A stretch of 64,000 nt of DNA, from contig NZ_CP171821.2 of NCBI RefSeq assembly GCF_028401415.2, forward strand, positions 682,001 through 746,000. The letters are read 5' to 3'. How positions within the stretch are numbered: position 1 is the first letter of the stretch; each line of letters starts with the position of its first letter. The stretch is from Glaciecola sp028401415. GTDB lineage: Bacteria; Pseudomonadota; Gammaproteobacteria; Enterobacterales; Alteromonadaceae. Positions 1 to 9,345 of the stretch are shown here, in pieces. The notes under the pieces were generated by a model. It ran no database searches. It was not told the origin of the DNA and saw only the letters and a program-made list of their open reading frames with translations. A program made the translations under genes and the position numbers.

Positions 1-382
1 ACAACGTGACCTGTTCAACGAAGGGATCCAAATTATATACGGTCGCACCATCTGCTATGAAAAGCGATTCATCTGGAGAGCGAACTTCCCATCTTAATTG
101 ATTGGGTTTGCGAAGCTTCATCATACCGTTACTGACTTGCAGTATTTGTCCTTGCGCGTCTTCAATGCGCTGTTCAAACCCTGATGAAAAAGTATTGAGT
201 TTTGACAATAGTGTTTTAAGCTCTGCCCTCGCCTCTGCGTTTTCTTTAACACCGCTTACCTTATCCTGCGCGCTTATGTGCGACGTAAAAACGAGCGTCG
301 TGATTAGCGCAGCCAGTAAAAACATTTTCTTCAGCGGTAAAAATTGCCTACGCGACAAGCAATCTGCGCATACTACATTCAT
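1..382 (-). CDS. lolA: LolA, periplasmic lipoprotein carrier (3' end outside window)
   Basis: LolA takes lipoproteins released by LolCDE at the inner membrane and carries them across the periplasm to LolB. Only about the first 127 codons are present. A hydrophobic signal peptide follows a second Met at codon 20, and the mature part carries typical LolA features: FSSGFEQ, then GMMKLRKPNQLRWE, then a strand ending in YNLDPFVEQVT. The ATG at 382 is chosen because AAGGA lies 7 nt upstream; starting at codon 20 would give a more usual signal peptide. The start is one base past the ftsK stop codon, so the two are co-transcribed, as in many gammaproteobacteria. Identification is firm; the exact start is less so. 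Confidence 0.9.
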   Translation of the reverse strand, partial: MNVVCADCLSRRQFLPLKKMFLLAALITTLVFTSHISAQDKVSGVKENAEARAELKTLLSKLNTFSSGFEQRIEDAQGQILQVSNGMMKLRKPNQLRWEVRSPDESLFIADGATVYNLDPFVEQVTL

Positions 383-383
383 A

Positions 384-2789
384 TCAATCCTTAGGTGGAG
401 GCGCTGCCAGCACTTCTCGATTTCCGTTGTGACCTGCAGAACTTATGACGCCGTCTAACTCCATTTGTTCAACAATGCGCGCTGCACGGTTGTAACCAAT
501 CCGGAACTTGCGTTGGATACTGGAAACCGATACCTTGCGCGTTTCAGTTACGAAAGCGATCGCTTCATCGTGGAAGGCATCGTATTCTTCACCGCTTGAT
601 GATTCACCTTGCTCACCCGGCAACAACACTTCTGCACCCATCTCACCATTAAGAATTTCATCGATATAATCGGGTTCACCACGTGCTTTCCAGTCGGCCA
701 CCACAGCGTGTACCTCGTGATCATCCACAAATGCACCGTGAACACGTGTGGTAATGCTGGTACCCGGAGGGTTATATAGCATATCGCCCATGCCTAATAG
801 CGACTCTGCACCTTGCTGATCTAAAATAGTACGAGAGTCAATTTTACTCGACACTTGAAACGCAATCCGAGTCGGAATATTGGCTTTTATCAAGCCAGTA
901 ATAACGTCTACAGATGGTCGCTGAGTGGCCAAAATAAGGTGGATACCGGCAGCTCTTGCCTTTTGTGCAATACGGGCAATTAACTCTTCTACCTTTTTAC
1001 CCACAATCATCATCATATCGGCGAATTCATCGACAATCACGACAATAGACGGGAGTTTTTCAAGCGCAGGCGCAGACTCTTCCATACTCTGACTCGGCTG
1101 CCAAAGCGGGTCGAGAATATCTTCACCGTTGGCTTTAGCTTGTGCAATTTTTTTGTTATAGCCTTTTAAATTTCTTACGCCCAATGCAGACATCAATCGA
1201 TAGCGGCGCTCCATCTCGCCTACACACCACCTTAGTGCGTTAGAAGCTTCCTTCATGTCGGTAACCACTTCGGCAAGCAAATGGGGAATGCCTTCATATA
1301 CCGAAAGCTCCAGCATTTTAGGGTCAATCATAATCAAGCGCACATCTTCAGGCGTTGATTTGTAAAGCAGGCTCAAAATCATCACGTTTACGCCTACTGA
1401 CTTACCCGAACCGGTTGTACCAGCCACCAGCAAATGCGGCATCTTCGCCAAGTCTACGACAACTGGATTCCCCGAAATATCGGCTCCAAGAACCATGGTC
1501 AGTGGTGAATCATCGCTTTGAAAGGCATCACAAGCAATAACTTCACTCAAGCGCACCATTTCACGATGTTTGTTAGGTAACTCAAGCCCAATAACCGATT
1601 TTCCCGGTATGACTTCTACGACCCGAACAGAGATAGCGGACATAGCGCGCGCTAAGTCTTTGGCGAGGCCGGTAATACGGCTAACTTTCACACCAGGCGC
1701 AAGGTCAAGCTCAAATCTTGTAATCACTGGACCAGGTAAAACATCTACTACTTCTGCTTGAATGTTAAAGTCTGCTAATTTTGCTTCCAATAATCTCGAA
1801 ACCTGATCGAGCTCCTCTTGAGAAATTGGATTTTCACGTTTATTGGCCCGCTCTAGTAAGTCAAACGAAGGCATTGGCCCAATGCTTTGCTCAACAGCAC
1901 TTGCACTTTGCTTACTGGGACTTAGCGGCTGCTTTTTACCTTTTGTACTAGTTGGAGCTGCCGTTTTCTGGGTGTTTGGTGGCGCGTCATCAGTATCTGT
2001 TGCACTAAAAGGTGGCAAGTCGTCATCGAAGACTTCATCTGGAATTGTAAATACGGGCTCTTTAGTTTCACTAGGTGGCGGTTCTGCGCGCATACTCGTG
2101 ATTGTTACCTTGCTGGTTTTGGTGCGAGGTCTTTCATCATCTTCATCATCACTTTCGTCATTGCGGTTACCAAATGAAGGACTGGGCAGGGAAAGCTGAC
2201 CTACAGCAGATGGCAACGCAATTATACGTTTGCTGGAGCGAATGGTAATATTGCCAATACCATCGATGATATTCATCCATGACACGCCTGTCGCCAGCGT
2301 AAAACCGGTACAGAAAAAGCACAAAAGAAGCAGTACTGAGCCAACAAACGAGAAGTGCGGAATTAACGCAGCACTGATGATATCGCCCATTGCCCCGCCA
2401 GCCGACACGCTATAAAAATCATCAAAATTAATACTGGCAATCCCAGTGAAACCGAAAATCAATAGCACCACACCAATCAAACGTAAGCTAATGGTTAGAT
2501 AATCTAGCTCTTTAAGGCTTCGAGTATGAAGGAAAACAAACCAGCCAATAAACGCAATGGCAAAGGGAATTAAATATGCAGTAAAACCGAAGGTAAATAG
2601 CAGGATGTCAGCGCAATAGGCGCCCACGGCTCCCATCATGTTTTGAACTTGGGTGTTCAATCCAGCCTGAGACCAGCCAGGATCCGCCGGATGGAAAGAA
2701 GCTAAGGAAACTAACAAGAAGAATGCAAAGCCACATGAGGCAATCATGCCCACTTCCATTATTCTTTGTATGCCTGACAGTCGCGCCAT
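384..2789 (-). CDS. ftsK: FtsK, septal DNA translocase
   Basis: FtsK is a hexameric ATP-driven DNA pump at the division septum that clears chromosome termini and activates XerCD recombination at dif. The 801 residues show an N-terminal membrane domain of about four helices (first ~180 residues), a short acidic and Pro/Ser-rich linker (~210-300), the alpha/beta motor with Walker A GTTGSGKS at 457-464 and Walker B ending in DEFADMM with D587-E588, and a C-terminal winged-helix gamma domain (~735-795) that reads KOPS sites. The linker is far shorter than in E. coli FtsK (1329 aa), giving a SpoIIIE-like size. It lies between lrp and lolA, all on the minus strand. Confidence 0.96.
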   Translation of the reverse strand: MARLSGIQRIMEVGMIASCGFAFFLLVSLASFHPADPGWSQAGLNTQVQNMMGAVGAYCADILLFTFGFTAYLIPFAIAFIGWFVFLHTRSLKELDYLTISLRLIGVVLLIFGFTGIASINFDDFYSVSAGGAMGDIISAALIPHFSFVGSVLLLLCFFCTGFTLATGVSWMNIIDGIGNITIRSSKRIIALPSAVGQLSLPSPSFGNRNDESDDEDDERPRTKTSKVTITSMRAEPPPSETKEPVFTIPDEVFDDDLPPFSATDTDDAPPNTQKTAAPTSTKGKKQPLSPSKQSASAVEQSIGPMPSFDLLERANKRENPISQEELDQVSRLLEAKLADFNIQAEVVDVLPGPVITRFELDLAPGVKVSRITGLAKDLARAMSAISVRVVEVIPGKSVIGLELPNKHREMVRLSEVIACDAFQSDDSPLTMVLGADISGNPVVVDLAKMPHLLVAGTTGSGKSVGVNVMILSLLYKSTPEDVRLIMIDPKMLELSVYEGIPHLLAEVVTDMKEASNALRWCVGEMERRYRLMSALGVRNLKGYNKKIAQAKANGEDILDPLWQPSQSMEESAPALEKLPSIVVIVDEFADMMMIVGKKVEELIARIAQKARAAGIHLILATQRPSVDVITGLIKANIPTRIAFQVSSKIDSRTILDQQGAESLLGMGDMLYNPPGTSITTRVHGAFVDDHEVHAVVADWKARGEPDYIDEILNGEMGAEVLLPGEQGESSSGEEYDAFHDEAIAFVTETRKVSVSSIQRKFRIGYNRAARIVEQMELDGVISSAGHNGNREVLAAPPPKD

Positions 2790-3021
2790 GTATTTATATT
2801 CTTATCATTATCGTTATTATTGGAGCGATACCAAAGCAGGCACTAAAGCGCGTTAAGAAAAGCAACATTAGCGACGTGCATGGACGCATTTTCTCACTTA
2901 TTTTCACTCCCATAAAGTCAGCCAAAACAAGTCAATCTAGGATGAAAGAATAACATGTTTATATCGATATTTCTCACAATAGCCACCGTATTCTTTAAGC
3001 AGTTTAATCTAGTAAACTCCA

Positions 3022-3504
3022 CTATAAGTTAATTTTAATGCGTGAAGTATGCTTGACCTCTTCCATCACCACATAACTTCTGGATTCGCTGACACCCGGC
3101 AGTCTTAATAGCGTGTCGCCTAATAGCTTTCGATAGCTCGACATATCGGCTACCCGTGTTTTTAATAGAAAATCGAAATTACCCGACACTAAATGACACT
3201 CTTGAATGTCATCATGCTCTTGCACCGCGGCTGAGAATTCAGCAAATATATCCACCGAAGTCTTGCTAAGCGTGATTTCAACAAACACGAGCATCGCAGC
3301 GCCCAATTTCTCTGGATTGAGACGTGCATGATAATTATTGATGTAATGCTGAGCTTCTAGGCGTTTCACCCGCTCTAAGCATGGGCTTGGGCTTAATCCA
3401 ACAAGTTTAGATAGCTCGATGTTCGAAATGCGAGCGTTACTTTGTAATTCGCTCAATATTTTTCGGTCTATCCTGTCAATATGCTTAGGCGTTTTTACAA
3501 GCAT
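3022..3504 (-). CDS. lrp: Lrp, leucine-responsive regulator
   Basis: Global feast/famine transcription factor. It has 160 residues, close to the 164 of E. coli Lrp. The N-terminal helix-turn-helix (about 12-60) contains IDRKILSELQ and LVGLSPSPCLERVKRL; the RAM ligand/oligomer domain (about 70-150) contains the highly conserved IQECHLVSGNFDFLLKTRV and LRLPGVSESRSYVVMEEVK. This similarity to true Lrp, not only to the AsnC/Lrp family, supports the name. It is divergent from ald, a common arrangement in which the regulator controls alanine dehydrogenase and often itself; that control is inferred. The C-terminal end lies about 230 bp before ftsK. Confidence 0.93.
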   Translation of the reverse strand: MLVKTPKHIDRIDRKILSELQSNARISNIELSKLVGLSPSPCLERVKRLEAQHYINNYHARLNPEKLGAAMLVFVEITLSKTSVDIFAEFSAAVQEHDDIQECHLVSGNFDFLLKTRVADMSSYRKLLGDTLLRLPGVSESRSYVVMEEVKHTSRIKINL

Positions 3505-3624
3505 TTTATATACGCATAAATGAATTATTTACAGAATAATATATGGCATTTTATTAAACTTCAAAATTATTATTTGCTTAAAGTTCGTTAAAATGCGTGA
3601 AATTTTATTGTGAAGGAATCCCTA
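3505..3624. promoter_or_regulatory. lrp-ald divergent control region
   Basis: This 120-bp, very AT-rich stretch separates the divergent starts of lrp and ald and must hold both promoters. Lrp-family proteins generally bind such AT-rich intergenic DNA, so control of ald (and lrp itself) from here is likely. The AAGGAA ribosome binding site of ald at 3613-3618 is clear. I could not fix convincing -35/-10 pairs or defined Lrp half-sites by eye. Confidence 0.45.
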
Positions 3625-4755
3625 ATGATTGTTGGCGTACCAAAGGAAATTAAGAATCATGAATACCGCGTCGGCTTAACGCCTGCGGCTGTACAAGAGT
3701 TTGTTGCACATGGACACTCGGTTGTAGTAGAAACAAATGCTGGTGCGTCGATAGGATTTCCAGATAGTTTGTACGAAAACGCAGGCGCTGAAATTCTGAA
3801 CTCAGCAGAGTCTATCTTTGAGCGCGCGGAGATGATCGTTAAGGTTAAAGAGCCTCAGCCCAATGAATGTAAAATGCTCCGTGAAAATCAAATTCTTTAT
3901 ACTTATTTACACCTGGCACCAGATCCGCGCCAAACTGAGCTATTAGTGGCGTCTAAAGCCACATGTATCGCTTATGAAACGGTTACCGACAACAAAGGTA
4001 CACTACCCTTGCTCGCGCCTATGTCGGAAGTGGCTGGGCGTATGTCGATTCAGGCTGGCGCGCACTTTCTTGAAAAAGCGCATGGTGGAAGTGGCACCCT
4101 GCTTGGCGGTGTACCTGGTGTATCACCCGGAAAAGTCCTTATTATTGGCGGGGGCGTTGTAGGTACGCAAGCGGCTAAAATGGCCGTAGGACTTGGCGCA
4201 GATGTGACTATTTTAGACCGCTCACTTCCACGCTTACGTGATCTAGACGATATATTCTTAGGCCGAGTCCATACAGTTTACTCCACAGCCGAAGCTATCG
4301 AACATTATTCATCCCGTGCTGACCTAGTCGTGGGTGCAGTACTCATCCCAGGTGCAGCAGCGCCCAAACTCCTTAATAGAGCTCATATCAAAGCCATGAA
4401 ACCCGGTTCAGTGTTGGTTGATGTCGCGATTGATCAAGGTGGCTGTTTTGAAACTTCAAAAGCGACTACGCATCAAGAACCTGTCTATGTCGTTGATGAT
4501 GTAGTCCATTACTGTGTAGCCAACATGCCCGGTGGTGTAGCCCGCACCTCTACCATGGCCTTGAACAATGCCACGCTTCCTTTTGGACTTGCGCTGGCAA
4601 ACAAAGGTGCAAAGCAGGCCATGCTTGAGGATCCGCATCTTCTCAATGGTTTAAACGTACACAAAGGACTCATTACCTATAAAGCCGTTGTGGATGCGCT
4701 TGGTAGCGAATTGAATTTAGAATACTGCGACGCACGAGAAGCCATAAATAGCTAA
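3625..4755 (+). CDS. ald: Alanine dehydrogenase
   Basis: Ald converts L-alanine plus NAD+ to pyruvate, ammonia and NADH, allowing alanine to be used as carbon and nitrogen source. The 376-residue product has the family N-terminus MIVGVPKEIKNHEYRV, the catalytic Lys75 (KVKEPQ) and His96 (YTYLHLAP), and a Rossmann NAD site around 170-180 (IIGGGVVGTQAA). The ATG at 3625 is preferred over an in-frame GTG 15 bases upstream because AAGGAA sits 6 nt before it and the family begins at this point. It is transcribed away from lrp. A long hairpin follows the gene. Confidence 0.96.
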   Translation: MIVGVPKEIKNHEYRVGLTPAAVQEFVAHGHSVVVETNAGASIGFPDSLYENAGAEILNSAESIFERAEMIVKVKEPQPNECKMLRENQILYTYLHLAPDPRQTELLVASKATCIAYETVTDNKGTLPLLAPMSEVAGRMSIQAGAHFLEKAHGGSGTLLGGVPGVSPGKVLIIGGGVVGTQAAKMAVGLGADVTILDRSLPRLRDLDDIFLGRVHTVYSTAEAIEHYSSRADLVVGAVLIPGAAAPKLLNRAHIKAMKPGSVLVDVAIDQGGCFETSKATTHQEPVYVVDDVVHYCVANMPGGVARTSTMALNNATLPFGLALANKGAKQAMLEDPHLLNGLNVHKGLITYKAVVDALGSELNLEYCDAREAINS

Positions 4756-4784
4756 GCGATAGCTCAAACTTAACGGACATTTTG

Positions 4785-4845
4785 ACTCACTGCATACAAC
4801 AGGCACATAGGCCATTGGACTATGTGCCTGTTGTATGCAGTGAGT
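4785..4845. repeat. 26-bp perfect inverted repeat between ald and pyrF
   Basis: The arm at 4785-4810 is the exact reverse complement of 4820-4845, with a 9-nt loop (4811-4819). It lies between the convergent ends of ald and pyrF, so a bidirectional terminator role is natural. No T-tract follows either arm, and the arms are much longer than in ordinary terminators, so a small palindromic repeat element is the alternative. Confidence 0.85.
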
Positions 4846-4875
4846 TAACCTGTCAAACGGAAGGTATTCGGCTTA

Positions 4876-5586
4876 CTAAAGATTCATCAAGGACTGGTTG
4901 ATTTGATGCAGTACTTCGCTAGGTGAGCCAGCCTGCGTTATAGGGCGACCAATAACCAAATAATCAACACCTGCCATAATGGCAGCTTTGGGTGTCATAA
5001 CTCGTTTTTGATCATCTAAGCTTGCCCCCTCTGGTCGTATGCCGGGAGTAACTAGCTTAAACGTGGAGTTTACCGTATCGCGAAGCATCGAGGCTTCTTT
5101 TGCAGAGCACACGACACCATCTACACCAGATGACTGTGCGAGAAGTGCCAAGCTTTGCACCTTCGACGCTATATCACTAGAAGCATACACAGGCACAAAT
5201 TGTGTTTCATCCATACTGGTCAGCACCGTCACTGCGGTTACCAGTGGTGTATTCTGAGCGCTAAGTGCAGCGTCTTTTGCAGCGCGCATCATAGCTGCCC
5301 CGCCACTTGCATGTACGTTAAGCATCCATACACCAAGCTTACATGCAGCACTCACGGCTTTTGCAACCGTGTTAGGTATATCGTGAAATTTTAAATCTAG
5401 AAAGACTTCAAAGCCCTCCCCAACTAAGTATCTTACCCAATCAGGCCCAAATAAGGTGAACATTTCTTTACCCACTTTAAGTCGGCATTGCTCTGGGGAT
5501 AATTGTGACACTAACAGTTTAGCCTGACTTACATCATCAAAGTCTAACGCGACAATAACAGGAGATTGGGTGGAGGGATGACTCAC
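4876..5586 (-). CDS. pyrF: Orotidine 5'-phosphate decarboxylase
   Basis: Last step of UMP synthesis: decarboxylation of OMP. The 236 residues match the usual size. The catalytic charge network is visible in DLKFHDIPNTV (Asp64, Lys66, Asp69), the N-terminal strand is VIVALDF, and the phosphate-binding end is VTPGIRPEG followed by VIGRPIT near the C-terminus. It follows lapA-lapB on the minus strand with a gap of about 50 bp, the lapAB-pyrF order known from E. coli, and is the last gene of this run before the long hairpin. Confidence 0.96.
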   Translation of the reverse strand: MSHPSTQSPVIVALDFDDVSQAKLLVSQLSPEQCRLKVGKEMFTLFGPDWVRYLVGEGFEVFLDLKFHDIPNTVAKAVSAACKLGVWMLNVHASGGAAMMRAAKDAALSAQNTPLVTAVTVLTSMDETQFVPVYASSDIASKVQSLALLAQSSGVDGVVCSAKEASMLRDTVNSTFKLVTPGIRPEGASLDDQKRVMTPKAAIMAGVDYLVIGRPITQAGSPSEVLHQINQSLMNL

Positions 5587-5638
5587 ATTTACTACCTTTT
5601 AGTTATTTTTCCTAGACGCTCATGTTAAAAAAAGCGCG

Positions 5639-6808
5639 CTACTCGCCGTCTAAGCCTTTAATAGGCTTGATCACTGACCACTTTTTACATGATGGACATA
5701 ACCAGTAAAGCTGACGACCGGAAAATCCACAGCTATGACACCGATACTTCGGCCTTTGCGTAATCTGCTTCCCAATTAAACCCTGCATTTGCTCCAGGCT
5801 TTGTTGAGTGCGTTTGTCTGGAAGCGCTTTTTGATAGAGATCTAGAAGCGATTCGAAGCCTCGCATGGTTGGATGCTGCACTAGCTGCTTGTTAAGGGTT
5901 TCGATAGCATTTTCAGTTTCGCCTTTACGAGCAAGAATTTTTACCTTTGCAATATAGGACGATGCACATTTTTGCCAGTAAGGTTCAAGCAATTGCTCTA
6001 ATTTATCCCAACCATCGGTTTTTGCAGCGCAGAGTTCTAAAAGCGGGATAGCCTCACTAAGCCAATCCAGATCGCGTTTTGGAATTTCTGCTAAGTAATC
6101 CATTGCTTGGGTGTATTCTTCTTTTTCGATAGCGAGTTTGCCAAGTTCAAGCCATGCGCGAACTTCTTTACCTTCCACCATAATGGCTTTTTTCAGGGTA
6201 AGTTCTGCGCCGTCCAAGTCCTTTTCCTGTATTTGTTCCAATGCTTGCTCACAATAAAAATGCGCAAGCAGTAAATACATAAATTCATCGTTAGGCGTAA
6301 TTTTTAAGCTGCGGCTAGCCAGTTCAACGGCTTTGTGCCACTCCTTGGTGACTTGGTAAATGCTAAACAGCTTAGATTGGGCAACACCAAAGTGTTTTTC
6401 GTCCTCCAGCAATTGAATAAATACACCCTCTGCTCGCTCAAGAAAGCCTGCTAACAAATAGTCACTGCCCAATTCAACGAGCGCCAGCGCCTCTTGGCGC
6501 TTTGAAATTTCATCGCGACTGATTAAGTTTTGATGCACTCTTATCGCGCGGTCAAGTTCACCTCTGTGACGGAAAAAATTTCCCATCGCGATATGGGTTT
6601 CGATAGTGTCATTATTCACACTGATCATTTTCATAAAGGTATCAACTGCTTTATCAGCTTGATCTGACAACAGAAAATTCAAACCCTTATAGTAGTGATT
6701 AGAGAGAATAGAGGATTGTTTGCGCTGGGCGCGTCGAAGTGAATTGCGCCCCATTACCCAACCGTAAGCAACAGCTACCGGCAATAGTAGAAATAAAAAC
6801 TCCAGCAT
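5639..6808 (-). CDS. lapB: LapB (YciM), LPS assembly TPR protein
   Basis: LapB is an inner-membrane-anchored, cytoplasmic-facing TPR protein that works with FtsH and PbgA/YejM to control LpxC turnover, and so LPS supply. The 389-residue product has an N-terminal anchor (about 1-20), a long run of TPR-type helices (about 35-330), and a C-terminal rubredoxin-like zinc knuckle with CHSCG and CPSCKKW. That three-part layout is diagnostic. Its start is directly next to the lapA stop (6808/6809), so the two are translationally linked. Confidence 0.95.
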   Translation of the reverse strand: MLEFLFLLLPVAVAYGWVMGRNSLRRAQRKQSSILSNHYYKGLNFLLSDQADKAVDTFMKMISVNNDTIETHIAMGNFFRHRGELDRAIRVHQNLISRDEISKRQEALALVELGSDYLLAGFLERAEGVFIQLLEDEKHFGVAQSKLFSIYQVTKEWHKAVELASRSLKITPNDEFMYLLLAHFYCEQALEQIQEKDLDGAELTLKKAIMVEGKEVRAWLELGKLAIEKEEYTQAMDYLAEIPKRDLDWLSEAIPLLELCAAKTDGWDKLEQLLEPYWQKCASSYIAKVKILARKGETENAIETLNKQLVQHPTMRGFESLLDLYQKALPDKRTQQSLEQMQGLIGKQITQRPKYRCHSCGFSGRQLYWLCPSCKKWSVIKPIKGLDGE

Positions 6809-7069
6809 TTAATGCTCAGCTTTGGCAAGTTTATTGAGTTTGCGATTAAGCATGCCGACTTTCACACGAAGTGCTAAATATTTGGTAAATATAGTGCATA
6901 CGCCAATGATGAAACCAGCGATAATAGACCACACCATAAATGTTGATACACGCATGTCGGTTTGAGCAATTAAATAATTAACAGTGATAATATCTGCATT
7001 TCGAGAGCCAACCACAATAGCAAGCAAGACTAGCAATACGACAATAATAATAACTAAAATTGCTTTCAT
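6809..7069 (-). CDS. lapA: LapA (YciS), small membrane partner of LapB
   Basis: 86-residue inner-membrane protein of the LapA family (DUF1049). It has two transmembrane helices (about 2-22 and 43-63) separated by a short segment containing NADIITVNYLIAQT, and a basic C-terminal tail (about 67-86). LapA associates with LapB in LPS assembly. The stop codon is flush with the LapB start, and ihfB lies upstream on the same strand, the ihfB-lapA-lapB order of many gammaproteobacteria. Confidence 0.92.
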   Translation of the reverse strand: MKAILVIIIVVLLVLLAIVVGSRNADIITVNYLIAQTDMRVSTFMVWSIIAGFIIGVCTIFTKYLALRVKVGMLNRKLNKLAKAEH

Positions 7070-7192
7070 TAAGCTTTCTTACTCCCTACAAAACTATTAT
7101 GAGTGGATTATTAGACTGGGACAATGCTAACAGGATACTGCTAGCAAGAAAGTCCTTATTGGAAAATTTTAACAGAAAATAATCGCAAGTCG

Positions 7193-7471
7193 CTATAAAT
7201 CGACTCTATCTCTTAACTCTTTTCCTGCTTTGAAATGGGGGACATGCTTACCGCTTAGCTCAACCGTCTCACCTGTTTTTGGATTACGTCCAACACGCGG
7301 TGCACGATAATGCAGAGAAAAACTCCCGAATCCACGTATTTCAATTCGATCGCCACGCTGAAGCGTTTGCGCCATTTGTTCTAGCAATTCTTTAACAGCA
7401 GATTCAAGTTCTTTACCCTGAAGGTGCTCGACTTTATCGCCTAAACGTTCAATTAATTCTGATTTGGTCAT
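7193..7471 (-). CDS. ihfB: Integration host factor subunit beta
   Basis: IhfB pairs with IhfA to form a sequence-specific DNA-bending protein used in replication, recombination and transcription. It has 92 residues, the typical size. The dimer helices start MTKSELIERLGDK, and the DNA-binding beta arm carries the signature GFGSFSLHYRAPRVGRNPKTG, which includes the IHF-beta RNPKTG turn with the intercalating proline. It follows rpsA, a conserved pairing, but a strong terminator after rpsA suggests it also has its own promoter in the 93-bp gap. Confidence 0.97.
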   Translation of the reverse strand: MTKSELIERLGDKVEHLQGKELESAVKELLEQMAQTLQRGDRIEIRGFGSFSLHYRAPRVGRNPKTGETVELSGKHVPHFKAGKELRDRVDL

Positions 7472-7523
7472 GGTGTAGCTCCTTAGTCAACTTACTGGGA
7501 GGTAACCTTTTAATGATGGAAGT

Positions 7524-7554
7524 CAAAAAAAGGAGCGGCAGAGTAGCCGCTCCT
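7524..7554 (-). terminator. Rho-independent terminator after rpsA
   Basis: A 9-bp GC-rich stem (7531-7539 with 7546-7554, 6-nt loop) is followed on the minus strand by seven T residues. It lies 10 bases beyond the rpsA stop codon, between rpsA and ihfB. Confidence 0.9.
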
Positions 7555-7564
7555 GATATTGCGA

Positions 7565-9238
7565 TTACTCGCCTTTTGCGGCTTTAAATGCTTCTGCCAT
7601 TGCGTTCGCAAAACCAGCGTCATCACCATCACTGTTAACTTTATCAAGGGCTTCTTTTTCATCCGCTTGATCTTTAGCTTTCACAGATAGGTTAACGATG
7701 CGATTTTTGCGGTCAACGCCCATGAACTTCGCTTCAATGGAATCACCCACTTTAACGACGTCATTTGCATCTTCTACTCTATCACGCGCAAGGTCACCAA
7801 TTCGAATATAACCGTCAACTTCTTCAGCAAGATTAACAGTTACACCTTTAGCATCGACCTCGGTCACAGTTCCATTAACAATAGCACCTTTTTTATTATC
7901 TGTCAGATAACTATTGAATGGGTCTTCTTCGTTCTGCTTAACGCCTAGAGAGATACGCTCACGCTCTGGATCGACTTGCAATACAACGGCACTAATTTCG
8001 TCGCCTTTCTTATAGTCACGAACCGCTTCTTCGCCCGCTTTCTGCCACGAGATGTCAGATAAGTGAACTAGACCGTCGATACCGCCATCAAGGCCAATAA
8101 AGATACCAAAGTCAGTGATAGACTTGATCTTACCAGACACTTTGTCGCCTTTTTCGTGCGACTTAGCGAAGGTTTCCCAAGGATTGTCAATGCACTGCTT
8201 CAGACCTAATGAGATACGACGTCGCTCTTCGTCAATTTCAAGCACCATCACGTTCACTACGTCACCTAAGTTAACAACCTTAGATGGATGAATATTTTTG
8301 TTTGTCCAATCCATTTCAGAAACGTGGACAAGACCTTCAACGCCGTCTTCAATTTCAACAAAGCAGCCGTAGTCAGTTAAATTGGTAACTGCACCGCTTA
8401 GACGCGAATTCTCTGGATAACGCTCAGCGATTTCTTGCCATGGATCGTTGCCCATCTGCTTCATACCCAATGAAACGCGTGACTTTTCTTTGTCAAACTT
8501 GAGCACTTTAACGTTGATTTCATCACCTACGTTGACGATTTCACTTGGATGTTTAACGCGCTTCCAAGCCATATCCGTAATGTGAAGTAGACCGTCTACA
8601 CCGCCTAAATCAACAAACGCACCATAATCGGTAAGGTTTTTCACGATACCTTTAACTTCATCGCCTTCTTCAAGGTTAGCAAGCAGTTGATCACGCTCTG
8701 CGCTGCTCTCGGCTTCAATCACTGCACGACGAGAAACAACAACATTGTTGCGTTTTGCATCAAGCTTGATAACTTTAAACTCTAGCTCTTTGCCTTCAAG
8801 GTGAGTGGTTTCACGCACTGGACGCACGTCAACCAATGAACCCGGTAGGAATGCTCTAACTGTATTTACTTCAACCGTAAAGCCACCTTTGACTTTACCA
8901 TTGATAACGCCTTTGATTGTTTCTTTTTCTTCGTATGCTTTTTCAAGCTCAACCCACGCTTCATGGCGTTTGGCTTTTTCACGAGAAAGGATTGTTTCAC
9001 CGAAACCATCTTCAACTGCGTCTAGTGCCACATCTACTGTGTCACCAATTTCGATTTCTAGACTTCCGTCAGCTGCTTTGAATTGATCAGCTGGAATAGC
9101 ACTTTCTGACTTAAGGCCAGCGTCAACAAGTACAATGTCCTTGTCGATAGAAACTACGGTACCTTTAACAATTGCGCCAGGGCGCGTTTCTAATTGTTGG
9201 AGGCTCTCTTCAAAAAGATCTGCAAAATTTTCAGTCAT
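7565..9238 (-). CDS. rpsA: 30S ribosomal protein S1
   Basis: S1 binds mRNA on the 30S subunit and unfolds it for initiation. The 557-residue product contains six S1-type OB domains: two N-terminal ones that dock to the ribosome (about 20-170) and four RNA-binding ones, with repeated signatures such as GAFVDLGGVDGLLHITD, GCFVEIEDGVEGLVHVSE and GIFIGLDGGIDGLVHLSD. The start at 9238 (MTENFADLFEESL) matches the family; a TTG four codons upstream is in frame but unlikely. No Shine-Dalgarno is visible before the ATG, a known trait of rpsA leaders that S1 itself controls. It follows cmk, the conserved order. Confidence 0.97.
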   Translation of the reverse strand: MTENFADLFEESLQQLETRPGAIVKGTVVSIDKDIVLVDAGLKSESAIPADQFKAADGSLEIEIGDTVDVALDAVEDGFGETILSREKAKRHEAWVELEKAYEEKETIKGVINGKVKGGFTVEVNTVRAFLPGSLVDVRPVRETTHLEGKELEFKVIKLDAKRNNVVVSRRAVIEAESSAERDQLLANLEEGDEVKGIVKNLTDYGAFVDLGGVDGLLHITDMAWKRVKHPSEIVNVGDEINVKVLKFDKEKSRVSLGMKQMGNDPWQEIAERYPENSRLSGAVTNLTDYGCFVEIEDGVEGLVHVSEMDWTNKNIHPSKVVNLGDVVNVMVLEIDEERRRISLGLKQCIDNPWETFAKSHEKGDKVSGKIKSITDFGIFIGLDGGIDGLVHLSDISWQKAGEEAVRDYKKGDEISAVVLQVDPERERISLGVKQNEEDPFNSYLTDNKKGAIVNGTVTEVDAKGVTVNLAEEVDGYIRIGDLARDRVEDANDVVKVGDSIEAKFMGVDRKNRIVNLSVKAKDQADEKEALDKVNSDGDDAGFANAMAEAFKAAKGE

Positions 9239-9345
9239 ATTTAAGTTCAATGTTAGTCCGTCAATTCAATCCAGAATTACGGGGTTATTAATAAGACCGC
9301 TTTCATCCTAAAATTGGTCGCTTGGTTATGGGTATCTAAATACTT

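Noticed and set aside
2802..2815. 14-mer ttatcattatcgtt upstream of ftsK that recurs at 15587-15600 upstream of gyrA
   Set aside because: It resembles part of a Fur box, but shared 14-mers are expected by chance in 64 kb of AT-rich DNA and neither gene is a known iron target.
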